Of a stretch of 64,000 nucleotides of DNA, positions 17,262 to 25,233 are shown piece after piece (within the stretch, counting starts at the first letter, position 1; each line of letters starts with the position of its first letter). The notes beneath the pieces were generated by a model. The model worked only from the letters and a program-made list of their open reading frames with translations. It searched no databases and had not been told where the DNA came from. The position numbers and the translations under genes were made by a program. This stretch comes from Pelagicoccus mobilis (GTDB lineage: Bacteria > Verrucomicrobiota > Verrucomicrobiia > Opitutales > Opitutaceae), in contig NZ_JAENIL010000008.1 of NCBI RefSeq assembly GCF_016595505.1, positions 62,001 through 126,000 of the forward strand, in the 5' to 3' direction.

Positions 17262-17792
17262 ATGCAAGAAGATATTTTCGACATCGTTGATGAAAACGAT
17301 CAAGTCGTAGGCCAAGCGACGCGTTCCGAGGCTCACGCTAAAAAGCTGCGGCACCGAGCGGTGCATGTGCTCATCTTTAATGAAGAAGGGGAGATCTTCC
17401 TCCAAAAACGGTCGAAGAACAAGGACACTTGGCCGGGGGCTTGGGACTCGTCTTGCTCGGGGCACGTGGACGCGGGCGAGGATTATTTGACTGCGGCTCA
17501 CAGGGAGCTCGAAGAGGAGCTCGGCTACAAGCCGGAGAACGAGTTGGAGATGCTATTCAAGTTGCTGCCTTGCGAGGATACTGGGGAGGAGTTTATCCAC
17601 GTTTATCGCGTTAGCGGGAACGGACCCTTTCGTTTGAACCACGATGAAATCGAGATCGGGGAGTGGAAGCCGATTTCGAAGTTACTGGAGGGGGTCGACT
17701 TCACTCCCATGCGCTACTCGAGCGCTCTCCGTTTGATTTTGGTGCGGCTGCAGGCCTTGCAGCTGCTTCCTGCGAACAGTTTGAACCAATAA
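17262..17792 (+). CDS. NUDIX hydrolase (IDI/YfcD-like)
   Basis: A 176-residue NUDIX protein. The Nudix box GHVDAGEDYLTAAHRELEEE fits GX5EX7REUXEEXGU exactly. The N-terminal IFDIVDENDQVVGQATRSEAH and RAVHVLIFNEEGEIFLQKRS are typical of the branch that includes isopentenyl-diphosphate isomerase and YfcD. The Cys and Glu that mark true type 1 isomerases are not obvious: the region reads WDSSCSGH. I therefore call it a hydrolase of unknown substrate. The ATG at 17262 follows a CCTCCTCC-rich stretch; the lpxA start is 7 bp downstream of its stop. Confidence 0.88.
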   Translation: MQEDIFDIVDENDQVVGQATRSEAHAKKLRHRAVHVLIFNEEGEIFLQKRSKNKDTWPGAWDSSCSGHVDAGEDYLTAAHRELEEELGYKPENELEMLFKLLPCEDTGEEFIHVYRVSGNGPFRLNHDEIEIGEWKPISKLLEGVDFTPMRYSSALRLILVRLQALQLLPANSLNQ

Positions 17793-17799
17793 TCGAAGA

Positions 17800-18591
17800 A
17801 TGGCTGATATCCATCCGACTGCTATTGTTTCCTCCGAGGCGAAGATCGCTCCAGACGTCGTTATCGGCGCCTACGCAATTGTTGAGGGTTCCGTTGAAAT
17901 CGGAGCTGGTTCGCGCCTCGAGTCGCATTCCATCGTCAAAGAAGGGGCTAGATTGGGAGAGGGCGTTACGATCGGAAACTTCGCGGTGATCTCGGGGTTG
18001 CCTCAGGACCTGAGCTTTGACGCCTCTACCCCTACGATTGCCCGAATAGGAAAGGGGACCACGGTGCGGGAAGGCGTGACGGTCAACCGAGCCACCAAGG
18101 AAGGGAAAGAGACGGTGGTCGGTGAGGATTGCTTTTTGATGGCGGAGGCTCACGTGGGCCATGATTGCCAGGTCGGCTCGAATGTGGTGATTGGCAATTC
18201 CAGCTTGTTGGGCGGACATGTTTTCGTGGGTGATCGCACTTTCATCGGTGGAGGCGCGGCTGTGCACCAGTTTTGCAGAGTAGGAGAGGGCGTGATGTTT
18301 GGCGGCCAGTCGACGACGACGATGGACGTGGCTCCGTTTACCATGTTCGCCGAGCGTAACGCTTTGTTTGGGCTGAATCTGGTAGGATTGCGCAGGCGAG
18401 GATTCTCTCGCGATACGATAGCGATGCTGCAACGTTGCTACCGTAGTGTTTTTATGGGGACCGGGAACGTGCGCCGCTTGGCTGAGGAGCTACTGGCCGG
18501 GGAGTATGGCGAACGAGAGGAGACGCGTCGCTTTTTGGAGTTTTTCGCAGGCGGAAGCCGAGGTTTCGCTAAACCTGGGCGTGGCGCCTAG
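17800..18591 (+). CDS. lpxA: UDP-N-acetylglucosamine acyltransferase
   Basis: A 263-residue left-handed beta-helix enzyme that starts lipid A synthesis by moving a 3-hydroxyacyl chain from ACP to UDP-GlcNAc. Hexapeptide repeats begin IHPTAIVSSEAKIAPDVVIG. The catalytic-histidine context is AEAHVGHDCQVG, and GLNLVGLRRRGF is an LpxA landmark. The C-terminal helices end near residue 255, the usual length. No other lipid A genes are adjacent: it sits between a NUDIX gene and pdxA, 12 bp before the latter. Its presence supports a lipopolysaccharide-containing outer membrane. Confidence 0.95.
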   Translation: MADIHPTAIVSSEAKIAPDVVIGAYAIVEGSVEIGAGSRLESHSIVKEGARLGEGVTIGNFAVISGLPQDLSFDASTPTIARIGKGTTVREGVTVNRATKEGKETVVGEDCFLMAEAHVGHDCQVGSNVVIGNSSLLGGHVFVGDRTFIGGGAAVHQFCRVGEGVMFGGQSTTTMDVAPFTMFAERNALFGLNLVGLRRRGFSRDTIAMLQRCYRSVFMGTGNVRRLAEELLAGEYGEREETRRFLEFFAGGSRGFAKPGRGA

Positions 18592-18603
18592 AAGGGGCTT
18601 TCG

Positions 18604-19539
18604 ATGAAGCGAATCGCGATTTGTTGTGGCGATCCTTCGGGCTTGGGGCCGGAGTTGATCGAAAGGTGTTTGCTCGAGAAACGTTATCCGGATGCGGCGT
18701 TCACTGCGTTTGGTCCAGCCCGCTGGGGTGCGCGGCTTGCGGCCAGCACGTTAAATGCGGTGGAGGCGGTGGCGCTTTCCGAGAAGGATTTCGAAGCTGG
18801 GAAACCTTGTCCGGAAGGGGCGCGGCTAGCGATCGCGGCTATGGAGGCCGCTGCTGCTTCGTGCGTCGGGGGGCGTGCCGATGCGGTGGTGACTGGACCG
18901 ATTTCCAAGGCCTTGTGCGCGGATGTTGGATACGAATTTCCCGGCCAGACTGAGTTTTTCGCTGATCGTTGGGGAGGGGAGCCGACGATGGCATTTGTTG
19001 GCGAGCGCCTTAAGGTGTGTTTGGCCACCTGGCATATCCCGCTCGCTTCGGTGCCGGAAGCTTTGGATGAGCGGAGTTTCAAGCGAGGGATCCGCTCTGC
19101 AGCGCGTTTGGCTCAGCGTCTTGGGAATTGTTCCCCGCGTGTTCTTGTGTGCGGCTTGAATCCGCACGCGGGCGAGGGGGGCATTCTTGGTACGGAAGAG
19201 CGGGAGCGGCTGAACCCTTGGATTGAGGAGTTGCGAGACGAGCTTCCAGGCCGCATCGAGGATTGTATTCCAGGAGACACCGCTTTTGCCCGGGCGATGA
19301 AGGGAGAAGGCGATGTGGTGGTCGCTATGTATCATGACCAGGGCTTGGCTCCGTTTAAGGCGGTCGATTTTGACAGCGGCGTGAACGTGACTCTCGGGCT
19401 CAAGCATTTACGTGTTAGCCCGGACCACGGAACAGGATTCGAGATTGCAGGCACAGGCGTCGCAAGCCCCGGCAGCACTCACCATGCGATCCGACTTGCA
19501 AGTGAGATGAAGGGGGAGTCGGACTTGATTTTAGGCTGA
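18604..19539 (+). CDS. pdxA: 4-hydroxythreonine-4-phosphate dehydrogenase
   Basis: A 311-residue dehydrogenase of pyridoxal-5-phosphate synthesis (the DXP-dependent route). The start ICCGDPSGLGPELI is a PdxA hallmark. Others are VTGPISKALC, FPGQTEFFADRWGGEP, and the metal- and substrate-binding run MYHDQGLAPFKAVDFDSGVN followed by SPDHGTGFEIAG. Length is slightly short of E. coli PdxA (329). It is probably cotranscribed with lpxA (12 bp gap) and followed after 21 bp by the Fe-S carrier gene. Confidence 0.95.
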   Translation: MKRIAICCGDPSGLGPELIERCLLEKRYPDAAFTAFGPARWGARLAASTLNAVEAVALSEKDFEAGKPCPEGARLAIAAMEAAAASCVGGRADAVVTGPISKALCADVGYEFPGQTEFFADRWGGEPTMAFVGERLKVCLATWHIPLASVPEALDERSFKRGIRSAARLAQRLGNCSPRVLVCGLNPHAGEGGILGTEERERLNPWIEELRDELPGRIEDCIPGDTAFARAMKGEGDVVVAMYHDQGLAPFKAVDFDSGVNVTLGLKHLRVSPDHGTGFEIAGTGVASPGSTHHAIRLASEMKGESDLILG

Positions 19540-19560
19540 GACCTGTCGATATTTCCGGAC

Positions 19561-19938
19561 GTGTCTGAAGAAACAGCAGTTCAATTGCCCGAGGGAGTGC
19601 GGATTGGCGATGATCGTTTGATCTATTTGAGTGATCCGGCCGTGAAGAAGGTTTGCAAGCTCGCCGCCAAGGAAGATGGAAAGCCTTTCCTCCGAGTTGG
19701 GATAGCTGGCGGAGGCTGCAATGGCTTGTCGTACAAGATGAGGTTCGTCGAGAAGGCGAAAAAGGGCGATATCTTGGTTCCTTTTGGCGAGGCCAAGGTG
19801 ATTGTCGACAGCAAGAGCGCTCTTTATCTTAAGGGAACGCAGCTTGATTATTCGGATGCCCTTATTTCTGGCGGTTTCAAGTTCAGCAATCCGAACGCCA
19901 GTTCTAGCTGTTCTTGCGGCGAGAGCTTCAGCGTCTAG
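19561..19938 (+). CDS. A-type iron-sulfur carrier protein (IscA/SufA/ErpA family)
   Basis: A 125-residue HesB-like protein that passes Fe-S clusters to apoproteins. The three cluster cysteines are visible: AGGGCNGLSYKM and the C-terminal SSSCSCGESF. The core LSDPAVKKVCKLAAKEDGKPFLRVGI is typical. It starts with GTG. It lies outside the suf operon 3 kb away, which lacks an A-type protein, so the two may work together. I do not assign a specific name because SufA, IscA and ErpA cannot be told apart by eye. Confidence 0.92.
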   Translation: MSEETAVQLPEGVRIGDDRLIYLSDPAVKKVCKLAAKEDGKPFLRVGIAGGGCNGLSYKMRFVEKAKKGDILVPFGEAKVIVDSKSALYLKGTQLDYSDALISGGFKFSNPNASSSCSCGESFSV

Positions 19939-20077
19939 TGGTATCTGCGGATTGTTGTCCGCTCAAAAACGTTTTGCTGCTTGGATTTCAAGAGTTTAGG
20001 CGTGAATATTGTTGAACATCTTGGGAAAGCCGCGATTAGATGGCTGCTCAAGTCGTTTTAATCGAAGAAATTATTTA

Positions 20078-20734
20078 ATGCCAAAGCCAAGAGGTAGACG
20101 TAGACCCCCACGTAAATTAGACCCATTCGCCCAAATTCGGCGAAATCACCGTATCCGGGTGCCAAAGATCCGTGTCGTTGGACCGGACGGAAAACAGTAC
20201 GGAGTCATGGATACGAAAGAGGCTTTGGAAGTGGCTCAAGGAGCGGGACTTGATCTCGTGGAAGTGGCTGCCCAAGCGAAGCCCCCTGTTTGCCGTATTA
20301 TGGACTTCGGCAAGTATGTCTACGAGCAGCAGAAGAAGTCTAAGGACAACAAGTCGACCTCGAGCAAGGTGAAGGAAGTAAAGTTCCGTCCTCGCGTTGA
20401 GCAGCACGACTATGAGACCAAGCTTCGTCGGGCAGAGCTCTTCCTCTCGAAGGGCAATAAGCTCAAGCTCACTCTCTCTTTCCGTGGTCGTGAAATGTCT
20501 CACACGGAGATTGGCTTCGAGACGATTCGTCGAGCTATCGCTGATCTAGAGACGATGGGCCATGCGGACAATACGCCTAAGCTCGTTGGAAGAAACATCA
20601 ACGTAATGGTCTCTCCACTACCGGCGAACAAGCGTAAGCCGAAGTTCCTTCGTGAAGATGACGACCACGATGAAATCGAAGCGACCGAGCACCACGACGA
20701 AGATCATGGTGACGAGGAGGAGTCTCACGATTAA
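20078..20734 (+). CDS. infC: Translation initiation factor IF-3 with acidic His-rich tail
   Basis: A 218-residue IF-3, which binds the 30S subunit and checks the start codon and initiator tRNA. The N-domain has RIRVPKIRVVGPDGKQYGVM, with a linker after AKPPVCRIMDFGKY. The C-domain has KEVKFRPRVEQHDYETKLRRAELFL and SFRGREMSHTE. After about residue 185 comes an extension of Asp, Glu and His residues absent from E. coli IF-3 (180 residues). The ATG at 20078 begins the conserved basic N-terminus. The usual partners rpmI and rplT are not downstream. Confidence 0.95.
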   Translation: MPKPRGRRRPPRKLDPFAQIRRNHRIRVPKIRVVGPDGKQYGVMDTKEALEVAQGAGLDLVEVAAQAKPPVCRIMDFGKYVYEQQKKSKDNKSTSSKVKEVKFRPRVEQHDYETKLRRAELFLSKGNKLKLTLSFRGREMSHTEIGFETIRRAIADLETMGHADNTPKLVGRNINVMVSPLPANKRKPKFLREDDDHDEIEATEHHDEDHGDEEESHD

Positions 20735-20787
20735 TCAGAGCGAAGCGAGGAGTAACCAAGCGCGTATATTTATAGATCAAGATTCTG

Positions 20788-21912
20788 ATGCGAATTTTTA
20801 ATCGAAGCGGCACGCTCTTCATTGGAGGCGTTGCCGCTTCTTTGTTTTTGATAGGCTGCCAATCTACGCAATCCTCTCGAGTGGAGGAGGTCGAGGAAGC
20901 CCCTGTGGCTTCGCCGCCGGTAGAGGTCGTGACTGAAGTTCCGAGCGAGCAGGATATCGTCCGTTCTGGCGATGCCGAGATGCGGGAACTTGAGGAGGAC
21001 CTATTGCTGAGGAAGAAAACCGGGGACGAGAAGGCGCGATCTTTGAAGGCCATTGCCAAGCGTCTGAATGCGAAGTTGGAACGATTTCCGGAAGAGAAAG
21101 AGTGGAAGCTGAGCAAAGAGGGGCGGACTCTCGTTTTGAAGGAGAATAGCCGGATCGCTTTTCTAGATGGCATAAAGGTGTTTCTGGATCGGAGTTTAAA
21201 AAAATCCGGTGCCTATTGGAGTTTGGGAGAAAGCGATGAAAAGATCATTCTGGAGCCTGTTTTCGGAGTGTCTGCGACCGTTTCGCAAGTCAGCACTGTT
21301 GTAATCGATCCCGGACATGGAGGGTCGCAGGATGGAACCAAGAACGAGTCTCTTGGCGTTTTAGAGAAGGAGATGACTTTGGATGTTTCGCTGCGTCTGA
21401 GTGAGCACTTGGAAAAGGCGGGCTTCAAGGTTGTGCTAACGCGCTACGATGACCGGCTTGTGGGCTTGGACGATCGTGCAAAGATGGCGAACGGCCTGAA
21501 GGCGGATCTTTTTGTGAGCGTGCATTTTAACGCGGCGCTAAACAAGGAGGCGAAAGGGCTGGAAACGTATTTGCTGACTCCAGCCGGTGAGCCTTCGAGC
21601 TCGAGTAGTGAGCCGGGCGGCGACGTTGTGGCCTATCCTGGAAACCGCTTTGATGCGGCGAACTTCGAGTTGGCCTATCGTATTCAGAGTTCGCTTCTGG
21701 AGCGCTTAGGGAGGGAAGACCGCGGAGTGAAGAAAGCTCGTTTCCGAGTGTTGAAGTCCCTCGATTGCCCGGGAGTGTTGGCTGAGTGTGGCTTTGTTTC
21801 GAATCGAGACGAGGGCCTGCTGGTGAGCACCGCTGGCTACCGGGAGAGAGTGGCTCAAGCTCTGGCAGACGCCATTCTAGAATACGCTAAATCGAGCAAG
21901 GAGGAATCCTAG
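20788..21912 (+). CDS. N-acetylmuramoyl-L-alanine amidase, lipoprotein
   Basis: A 374-residue cell-wall amidase cutting the bond between N-acetylmuramic acid and L-alanine. The N-terminus is a lipoprotein signal ending LIGC (Cys near 24). A Pro/Glu/Val-rich linker follows, then a helical domain, and an Amidase_3 domain from about residue 170: VVIDPGHGGSQDGT (zinc His), KEMTLDVSLRL, FVSVHFNA (second zinc His) and VLAECGFVSNRDE (catalytic Glu). The gene lies 53 bp after infC and only 2 bp before crcB. Confidence 0.92.
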   Translation: MRIFNRSGTLFIGGVAASLFLIGCQSTQSSRVEEVEEAPVASPPVEVVTEVPSEQDIVRSGDAEMRELEEDLLLRKKTGDEKARSLKAIAKRLNAKLERFPEEKEWKLSKEGRTLVLKENSRIAFLDGIKVFLDRSLKKSGAYWSLGESDEKIILEPVFGVSATVSQVSTVVIDPGHGGSQDGTKNESLGVLEKEMTLDVSLRLSEHLEKAGFKVVLTRYDDRLVGLDDRAKMANGLKADLFVSVHFNAALNKEAKGLETYLLTPAGEPSSSSSEPGGDVVAYPGNRFDAANFELAYRIQSSLLERLGREDRGVKKARFRVLKSLDCPGVLAECGFVSNRDEGLLVSTAGYRERVAQALADAILEYAKSSKEES

Positions 21913-21914
21913 TC

Positions 21915-22304
21915 GTGGAGCTCAAATCGATCCTGTACGTCGGGCTTGGAAGTTTCGTGGGCGGGAGCCTGCGTTATGCAACGATCTGGTGGATCGACAA
22001 GAAGGCGTCAGGCGACTTTCCCTTGAGCGTATTGGCTGCTAATGTGGTTGGCTCGTTTCTGATCGGCCTTCTTCTTCCGATGTATTCGAAATTCGGATGG
22101 GGGCGGGATGCGGCAGTGCCTTTGTTTCTGTCCGTTGGGATGCTTGGCGGCTACACGACGTTTTCCACGTTTTCGTTACAGACGCTTCGCTTGCTGCAGA
22201 GTAGTCATTATGCCTTAGCTGGGTTGAATGCGGCAGCGAGCTTTGTCGCCTGCTTGCTCGCGGTCTTTTGTGGTTGGAAGTTGGGGCAGGCGATTTGGGG
22301 GTAG
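21915..22304 (+). CDS. crcB: Fluoride ion channel CrcB/FluC
   Basis: A 129-residue four-helix membrane protein of the dual-topology fluoride channel family. The motifs GSFVGGSLRYATIWW, NVVGSFLIG and GMLGGYTTFSTFSLQT, with the TTFSTF fluoride-track residues, identify it. It starts with GTG, 2 bp after the amidase stop. No fluoride riboswitch can be recognised because the gene has no leader of its own. The TAG stop lies inside the left arm of a long inverted repeat (22301-22375). Confidence 0.93.
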   Translation: MELKSILYVGLGSFVGGSLRYATIWWIDKKASGDFPLSVLAANVVGSFLIGLLLPMYSKFGWGRDAAVPLFLSVGMLGGYTTFSTFSLQTLRLLQSSHYALAGLNAAASFVACLLAVFCGWKLGQAIWG

Positions 22305-22375
22305 TGCGGTGCTTTAGCTCGCGTAAACGTGGTGTTGATCTTGCATCAAGTACGCGGGCTAAAGCACCGCGCTAC
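22301..22375. repeat. Long inverted repeat between crcB and clpP (REP pair)
   Basis: Arms of 25 nt at 22301-22325 and 22351-22375 match at 23 of 25 positions. Both differences are C/T, so the plus-strand or minus-strand RNA can keep G-U pairs. The ends read GTAG...CTAC, as in the REP-like elements elsewhere. The left arm contains the crcB stop codon. It looks like two head-to-head REP units 25 bp apart. Confidence 0.65.
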
Positions 22376-22412
22376 GAAAAAGCCGCGTCCCAGAAACTGG
22401 ATACGCGGCTTA
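22376..22412 (-). terminator. Intrinsic terminator of clpP
   Basis: On the minus strand AGCCGCGT pairs with ACGCGGCT (22403-22410 and 22381-22388), with an inner CCAG/CTGG stem, and a TTTTT run follows. It lies 23 bp downstream of the clpP stop. Confidence 0.85.
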
Positions 22413-22434
22413 GAGAAAGTGAAAGTCTGCTAGA

Positions 22435-23013
22435 CTAGATCGAATCGATAATCTTATCGGCTAGACCGTACTCGATGGCTTCTTCAGCGCTCATGTAGAA
22501 GTCTCGATCCGTGTCGGTTTGGATCTTGTCGAGTGGCTGGCCGGATGCTTCGGAGAGGATGCGGTTGAGCTCTTCGCGAGTCTTTTCCATGTCTTGCGCG
22601 AAGATATGGATATCTACCGCAGGGCCTTGGAACTGACCGCCGATGAGTGGCTGGTGGATTAGTACCTTAGCGTGCGGATAGAGGAGACGGTTGCCCTTCT
22701 TTGGAGCTGAGAGGAGGATCGAGCCCATAGAGGCAGCGAGGCCGGTTACCACGACCGTGACTTCCGAGGAAATCAACTTGATTGTGTCGTAGATCGCGAG
22801 TCCAGCTGTCACAGAGCCGCCTGGAGTGTTGATGTAGAAAGTGATGTCCTTACCAGGGGCGTCTGCCTCGAGGTAGAGGAGCTTCTCGGTTACGTCCTTA
22901 GCGGATTCGTCGGAAACTTGACCCCAAAGGAAGATCTTACGCTCCTCGAGAAACTTCTTTTGAATCTGTGGGCCTACTGGGGAATCTTGTGTTTTGTCGT
23001 CTTTTTCGGGCAT
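22435..23013 (-). CDS. clpP: ATP-dependent Clp protease proteolytic subunit
   Basis: A 192-residue serine protease that forms the degradation barrel of Clp. The catalytic serine is in GLAASMGSILL, the histidine in VLIHQPL, and the aspartate in TDTDRDFYM. INTPGGSVTAGLAIYDT is the usual ClpP segment. The longer open frame upstream lacks homology, so the ATG at 23013 (MPEKDDK) is taken. No clpX or tig neighbour is present. A strong terminator at 23115-23168 separates it from the suf operon, and a hairpin TTGTTGG/CCAACAA lies in its 5' region at 23034-23050. Confidence 0.95.
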   Translation of the reverse strand: MPEKDDKTQDSPVGPQIQKKFLEERKIFLWGQVSDESAKDVTEKLLYLEADAPGKDITFYINTPGGSVTAGLAIYDTIKLISSEVTVVVTGLAASMGSILLSAPKKGNRLLYPHAKVLIHQPLIGGQFQGPAVDIHIFAQDMEKTREELNRILSEASGQPLDKIQTDTDRDFYMSAEEAIEYGLADKIIDSI

Positions 23014-23033
23014 TTGATAAAATTGATATGTAG

Positions 23034-23050
23034 TTGTTGGTAGCCAACAA
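23034..23050 (-). promoter_or_regulatory. Hairpin in the clpP 5' region
   Basis: TTGTTGG-TAG-CCAACAA is a perfect 7-bp inverted repeat with a 3-nt centre, 20 bp upstream of the clpP start codon. It could be an operator or an mRNA leader hairpin; nothing else supports either. Confidence 0.3.
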
Positions 23051-23114
23051 GCTGCGATTGGCAAGGAATTCGACGCGAAAGGCGAGAACTGAAGCTTCTG
23101 AAAGCACGTCTGCC

Positions 23115-23168
23115 AAAACAAAAAGACTGCAACAGCTTCTCGGAGGTTCCGGGGAAGCGGTTGCAGTC
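23115..23168 (-). terminator. Intrinsic terminator of the suf operon
   Basis: On the minus strand GACTGCAAC pairs with GTTGCAGTC (23160-23168 and 23125-23133), with inner GCTTC/GAAGC pairing, and the sequence TCTTTTTGTTTT follows. It lies 25 bp after the sufT stop. Confidence 0.85.
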
Positions 23169-23192
23169 GAGAGTGTACGTAGATCGCGTAGC

Positions 23193-23780
23193 CTAGACCA
23201 AGCCGAGGATCATGCGACCTTCCTCGCTGATCATGCTCTGATCCCAAGCCGGTTCCCAGACGAGATCGACTTCAGCTTCGTCCACGCCCGGAACGAGCAT
23301 AACTTTGCTGCGTGCGTCTTCTGCGATTGCGGGTCCCATGCCACAGCCAGGAGCTGTGAGAGTCATTGAAACAGTGACTTTGTTGGCACTGTTCTCCGTC
23401 GCCCCAACGACCATGGAGTAAACGAGTCCGAGATCCACGATGTTGACCGGGATTTCCGGGTCGTAGACATTGCGGAGCTGTTGCCAGATCGCTTCCTCGT
23501 CCGGAGTTTCGCCCGATGGTTCAGCAGCTTTGCTTTGCTGGGCGGCTTCTTCGGCTGCTGCGGCTTCAGCGGCGATATCGGAGCCGAGGGCATCCGCATC
23601 GCGACCATCGATACGGGCAAGCCCGTAGTCGGTCATCACTGTATAGCTGCCACCCAATTGCTGGGTGATATGCACCTTGGCGAGTGCGGGGAGCTGAATT
23701 GGCTCGCCGCTTGGGATTTGTACCGCCTCAACCTCGCGAGTGAGGCTGCGTTGCTGCTGGTCTTCAGTTTGCATGCTCAT
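23193..23780 (-). CDS. sufT: SufT: DUF59 (MIP18-like) Fe-S maturation protein
   Basis: A 195-residue protein with the long SufT layout. The N-terminal part has PSGEPIQLPALAKVHITQQLGGSYTVM and TDYGLARIDGRDADALG. An Ala/Glu-rich linker follows, then a DUF59 domain from about residue 95: LRNVYDPEIPVNIVDLGLVYS and MTLTAPGCGMGPAIAED with the reactive cysteine. SufT-type proteins help mature Fe-S and lipoyl-related enzymes. It is the last gene of the fur-sufC-sufB-sufD-sufT operon, 40 bp after sufD. Confidence 0.92.
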   Translation of the reverse strand: MSMQTEDQQQRSLTREVEAVQIPSGEPIQLPALAKVHITQQLGGSYTVMTDYGLARIDGRDADALGSDIAAEAAAAEEAAQQSKAAEPSGETPDEEAIWQQLRNVYDPEIPVNIVDLGLVYSMVVGATENSANKVTVSMTLTAPGCGMGPAIAEDARSKVMLVPGVDEAEVDLVWEPAWDQSMISEEGRMILGLV

Positions 23781-23820
23781 TTGTGACTAGTGATTCTCGT
23801 TGGGTCAGGCAATAACGAGA

Positions 23821-25152
23821 TTACTTGGTCTGGCGCTTCTTGAATTTGCTCTGGATGATTTGACGGGCGTTTTCCGCAACTGTTTCACAGGAAATGCGCT
23901 CGAGGATTTCTTCGAAGAAACCGTAGACGATGAGTTCTTCTGCTTTCGCACGAGGGATACCGCGAGCGAGCATGTAGAAGATTTCGTCGTCTTCGATCTG
24001 GGATGTAGTGGCGCCGTGGCTACACTTTACATCATTGGCATCGATTTCGAGACCTGGAAGTGAGTTCGCTTCCGCTGTTCCGCTCAAGAGTAGATTGCGG
24101 TTGGTCTGGTAGGCGTCGGTTTGCTGAGCACCTGGATCAACCTTGATCAGTCCGGAGAAGATCGTGCGAGCGTTGTCGATGAGCGCGTTTTTGAAGAGCA
24201 AATCCGAAACCGCGTGAGGTGCGGAGTGCGTCTGCAGTGTACGCTGGTCGATTTCTTGCTCGTTGTCGGCAACGGCGAGAGAGAGCATTTCTACCTTTGA
24301 ACCGGAACCCTTGATTTGGCCGTGGGTTTCGGAGCGGTAGCGACGGCAGCCAACATTCACGCTGATGGTCTTAACGTTGGAGTCCTTGCCAGCAATGTTG
24401 GAGTTGATCTGGAAGCCGAGAGTTTGCTCGTTGAAGTTTTGGAGCAAGGTGTAGTCGACGGTGGATCCGACGCCGGCGAAGATGTGGTTTACGCCACAAG
24501 AGAATGCAGCAGTGTCCTCCGTCGCTGAAAGGTTCGCTTCGACGAGCTTCACTTTTGCGAAATCCTCGGTGATGACGAGGGTGTGCGGGAAGATGGCTGA
24601 GCCGGCGTTGATGCTCCAGTTGTAGACGACGAACGCGTCTTCGATTTCTACGCCCTTAGGAACGTAGAGGAGGGCGCCGTTTTCCATGAAGGCTTGGTGG
24701 AGAGCAGCGAACTTCTCGGAACCAAGATCGGCCTCCTGCTTCATGAAGTAATCCTTCAGGAGGTCGCCATGTTTGGCTACCGCTTCCTTCAGGGGGGCCC
24801 AAATAACGCCCTTTTCCTCGAGCTCTGGAGAGAGTCGGTCAGCTTGGAGTGTTTGGTCGTCACCGAATACGAAGCGCCCTGAGAACTTTTCGATGAAGTT
24901 TGAGCGTTCTACGAGTGCAGCTGCATCACTGATGCTAGGCAGGGCTGCGAATCTCACGTCAGCCAACTCGAGTCCCTTGATCGTGGCGAAGCGCCACTCT
25001 TCGTCACGACGGGTCGGGTTGGCGAGGCTTTCGAACTTCTCGTAAGACTCTGTCTTGGCGTTCTTCCACCAAAAGGGAGCTGTATCCAAATCTTCGATAT
25101 GACGAGCGAATGCTTCTCTAATCGGATTCTCCGCGTGGCTGCTTTCGCTCAT
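23821..25152 (-). CDS. sufD: Fe-S cluster assembly protein SufD
   Basis: A 443-residue SufBD-family protein, partner of SufB and SufC in the scaffold complex. The C-terminal beta-helix core contains SLPGLEIDANDVKCSHGATTSQIEDDEIFYMLARGI, broken here only by ordinary variation, with the conserved His in CSHGAT. The segment YGFFEEILERI closes the family domain. Size fits SufD (about 420-450). The ATG at 25152 was preferred to a GTG at 25179. The spacer to sufB (25153-25233) is rich in CTAA on the coding strand. Confidence 0.93.
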   Translation of the reverse strand: MSESSHAENPIREAFARHIEDLDTAPFWWKNAKTESYEKFESLANPTRRDEEWRFATIKGLELADVRFAALPSISDAAALVERSNFIEKFSGRFVFGDDQTLQADRLSPELEEKGVIWAPLKEAVAKHGDLLKDYFMKQEADLGSEKFAALHQAFMENGALLYVPKGVEIEDAFVVYNWSINAGSAIFPHTLVITEDFAKVKLVEANLSATEDTAAFSCGVNHIFAGVGSTVDYTLLQNFNEQTLGFQINSNIAGKDSNVKTISVNVGCRRYRSETHGQIKGSGSKVEMLSLAVADNEQEIDQRTLQTHSAPHAVSDLLFKNALIDNARTIFSGLIKVDPGAQQTDAYQTNRNLLLSGTAEANSLPGLEIDANDVKCSHGATTSQIEDDEIFYMLARGIPRAKAEELIVYGFFEEILERISCETVAENARQIIQSKFKKRQTK

Positions 25153-25233
25153 AGGAGTGTTTTCTGTTAGTGAACTCACTTACTTTAGGTAAATAGATGT
25201 TAGGTATTTAGTCATTTAGGACTTATTGCTGCG

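Noticed and set aside
17262-17792. Isopentenyl-diphosphate isomerase (idi)
   Set aside because: The N-terminal style is similar, but the type 1 active-site cysteine and glutamate contexts are not convincing, so only NUDIX hydrolase is claimed.
21900-21915. A fluoride riboswitch upstream of crcB
   Set aside because: crcB starts 2 bp after the amidase gene and has no leader in which the riboswitch could sit.
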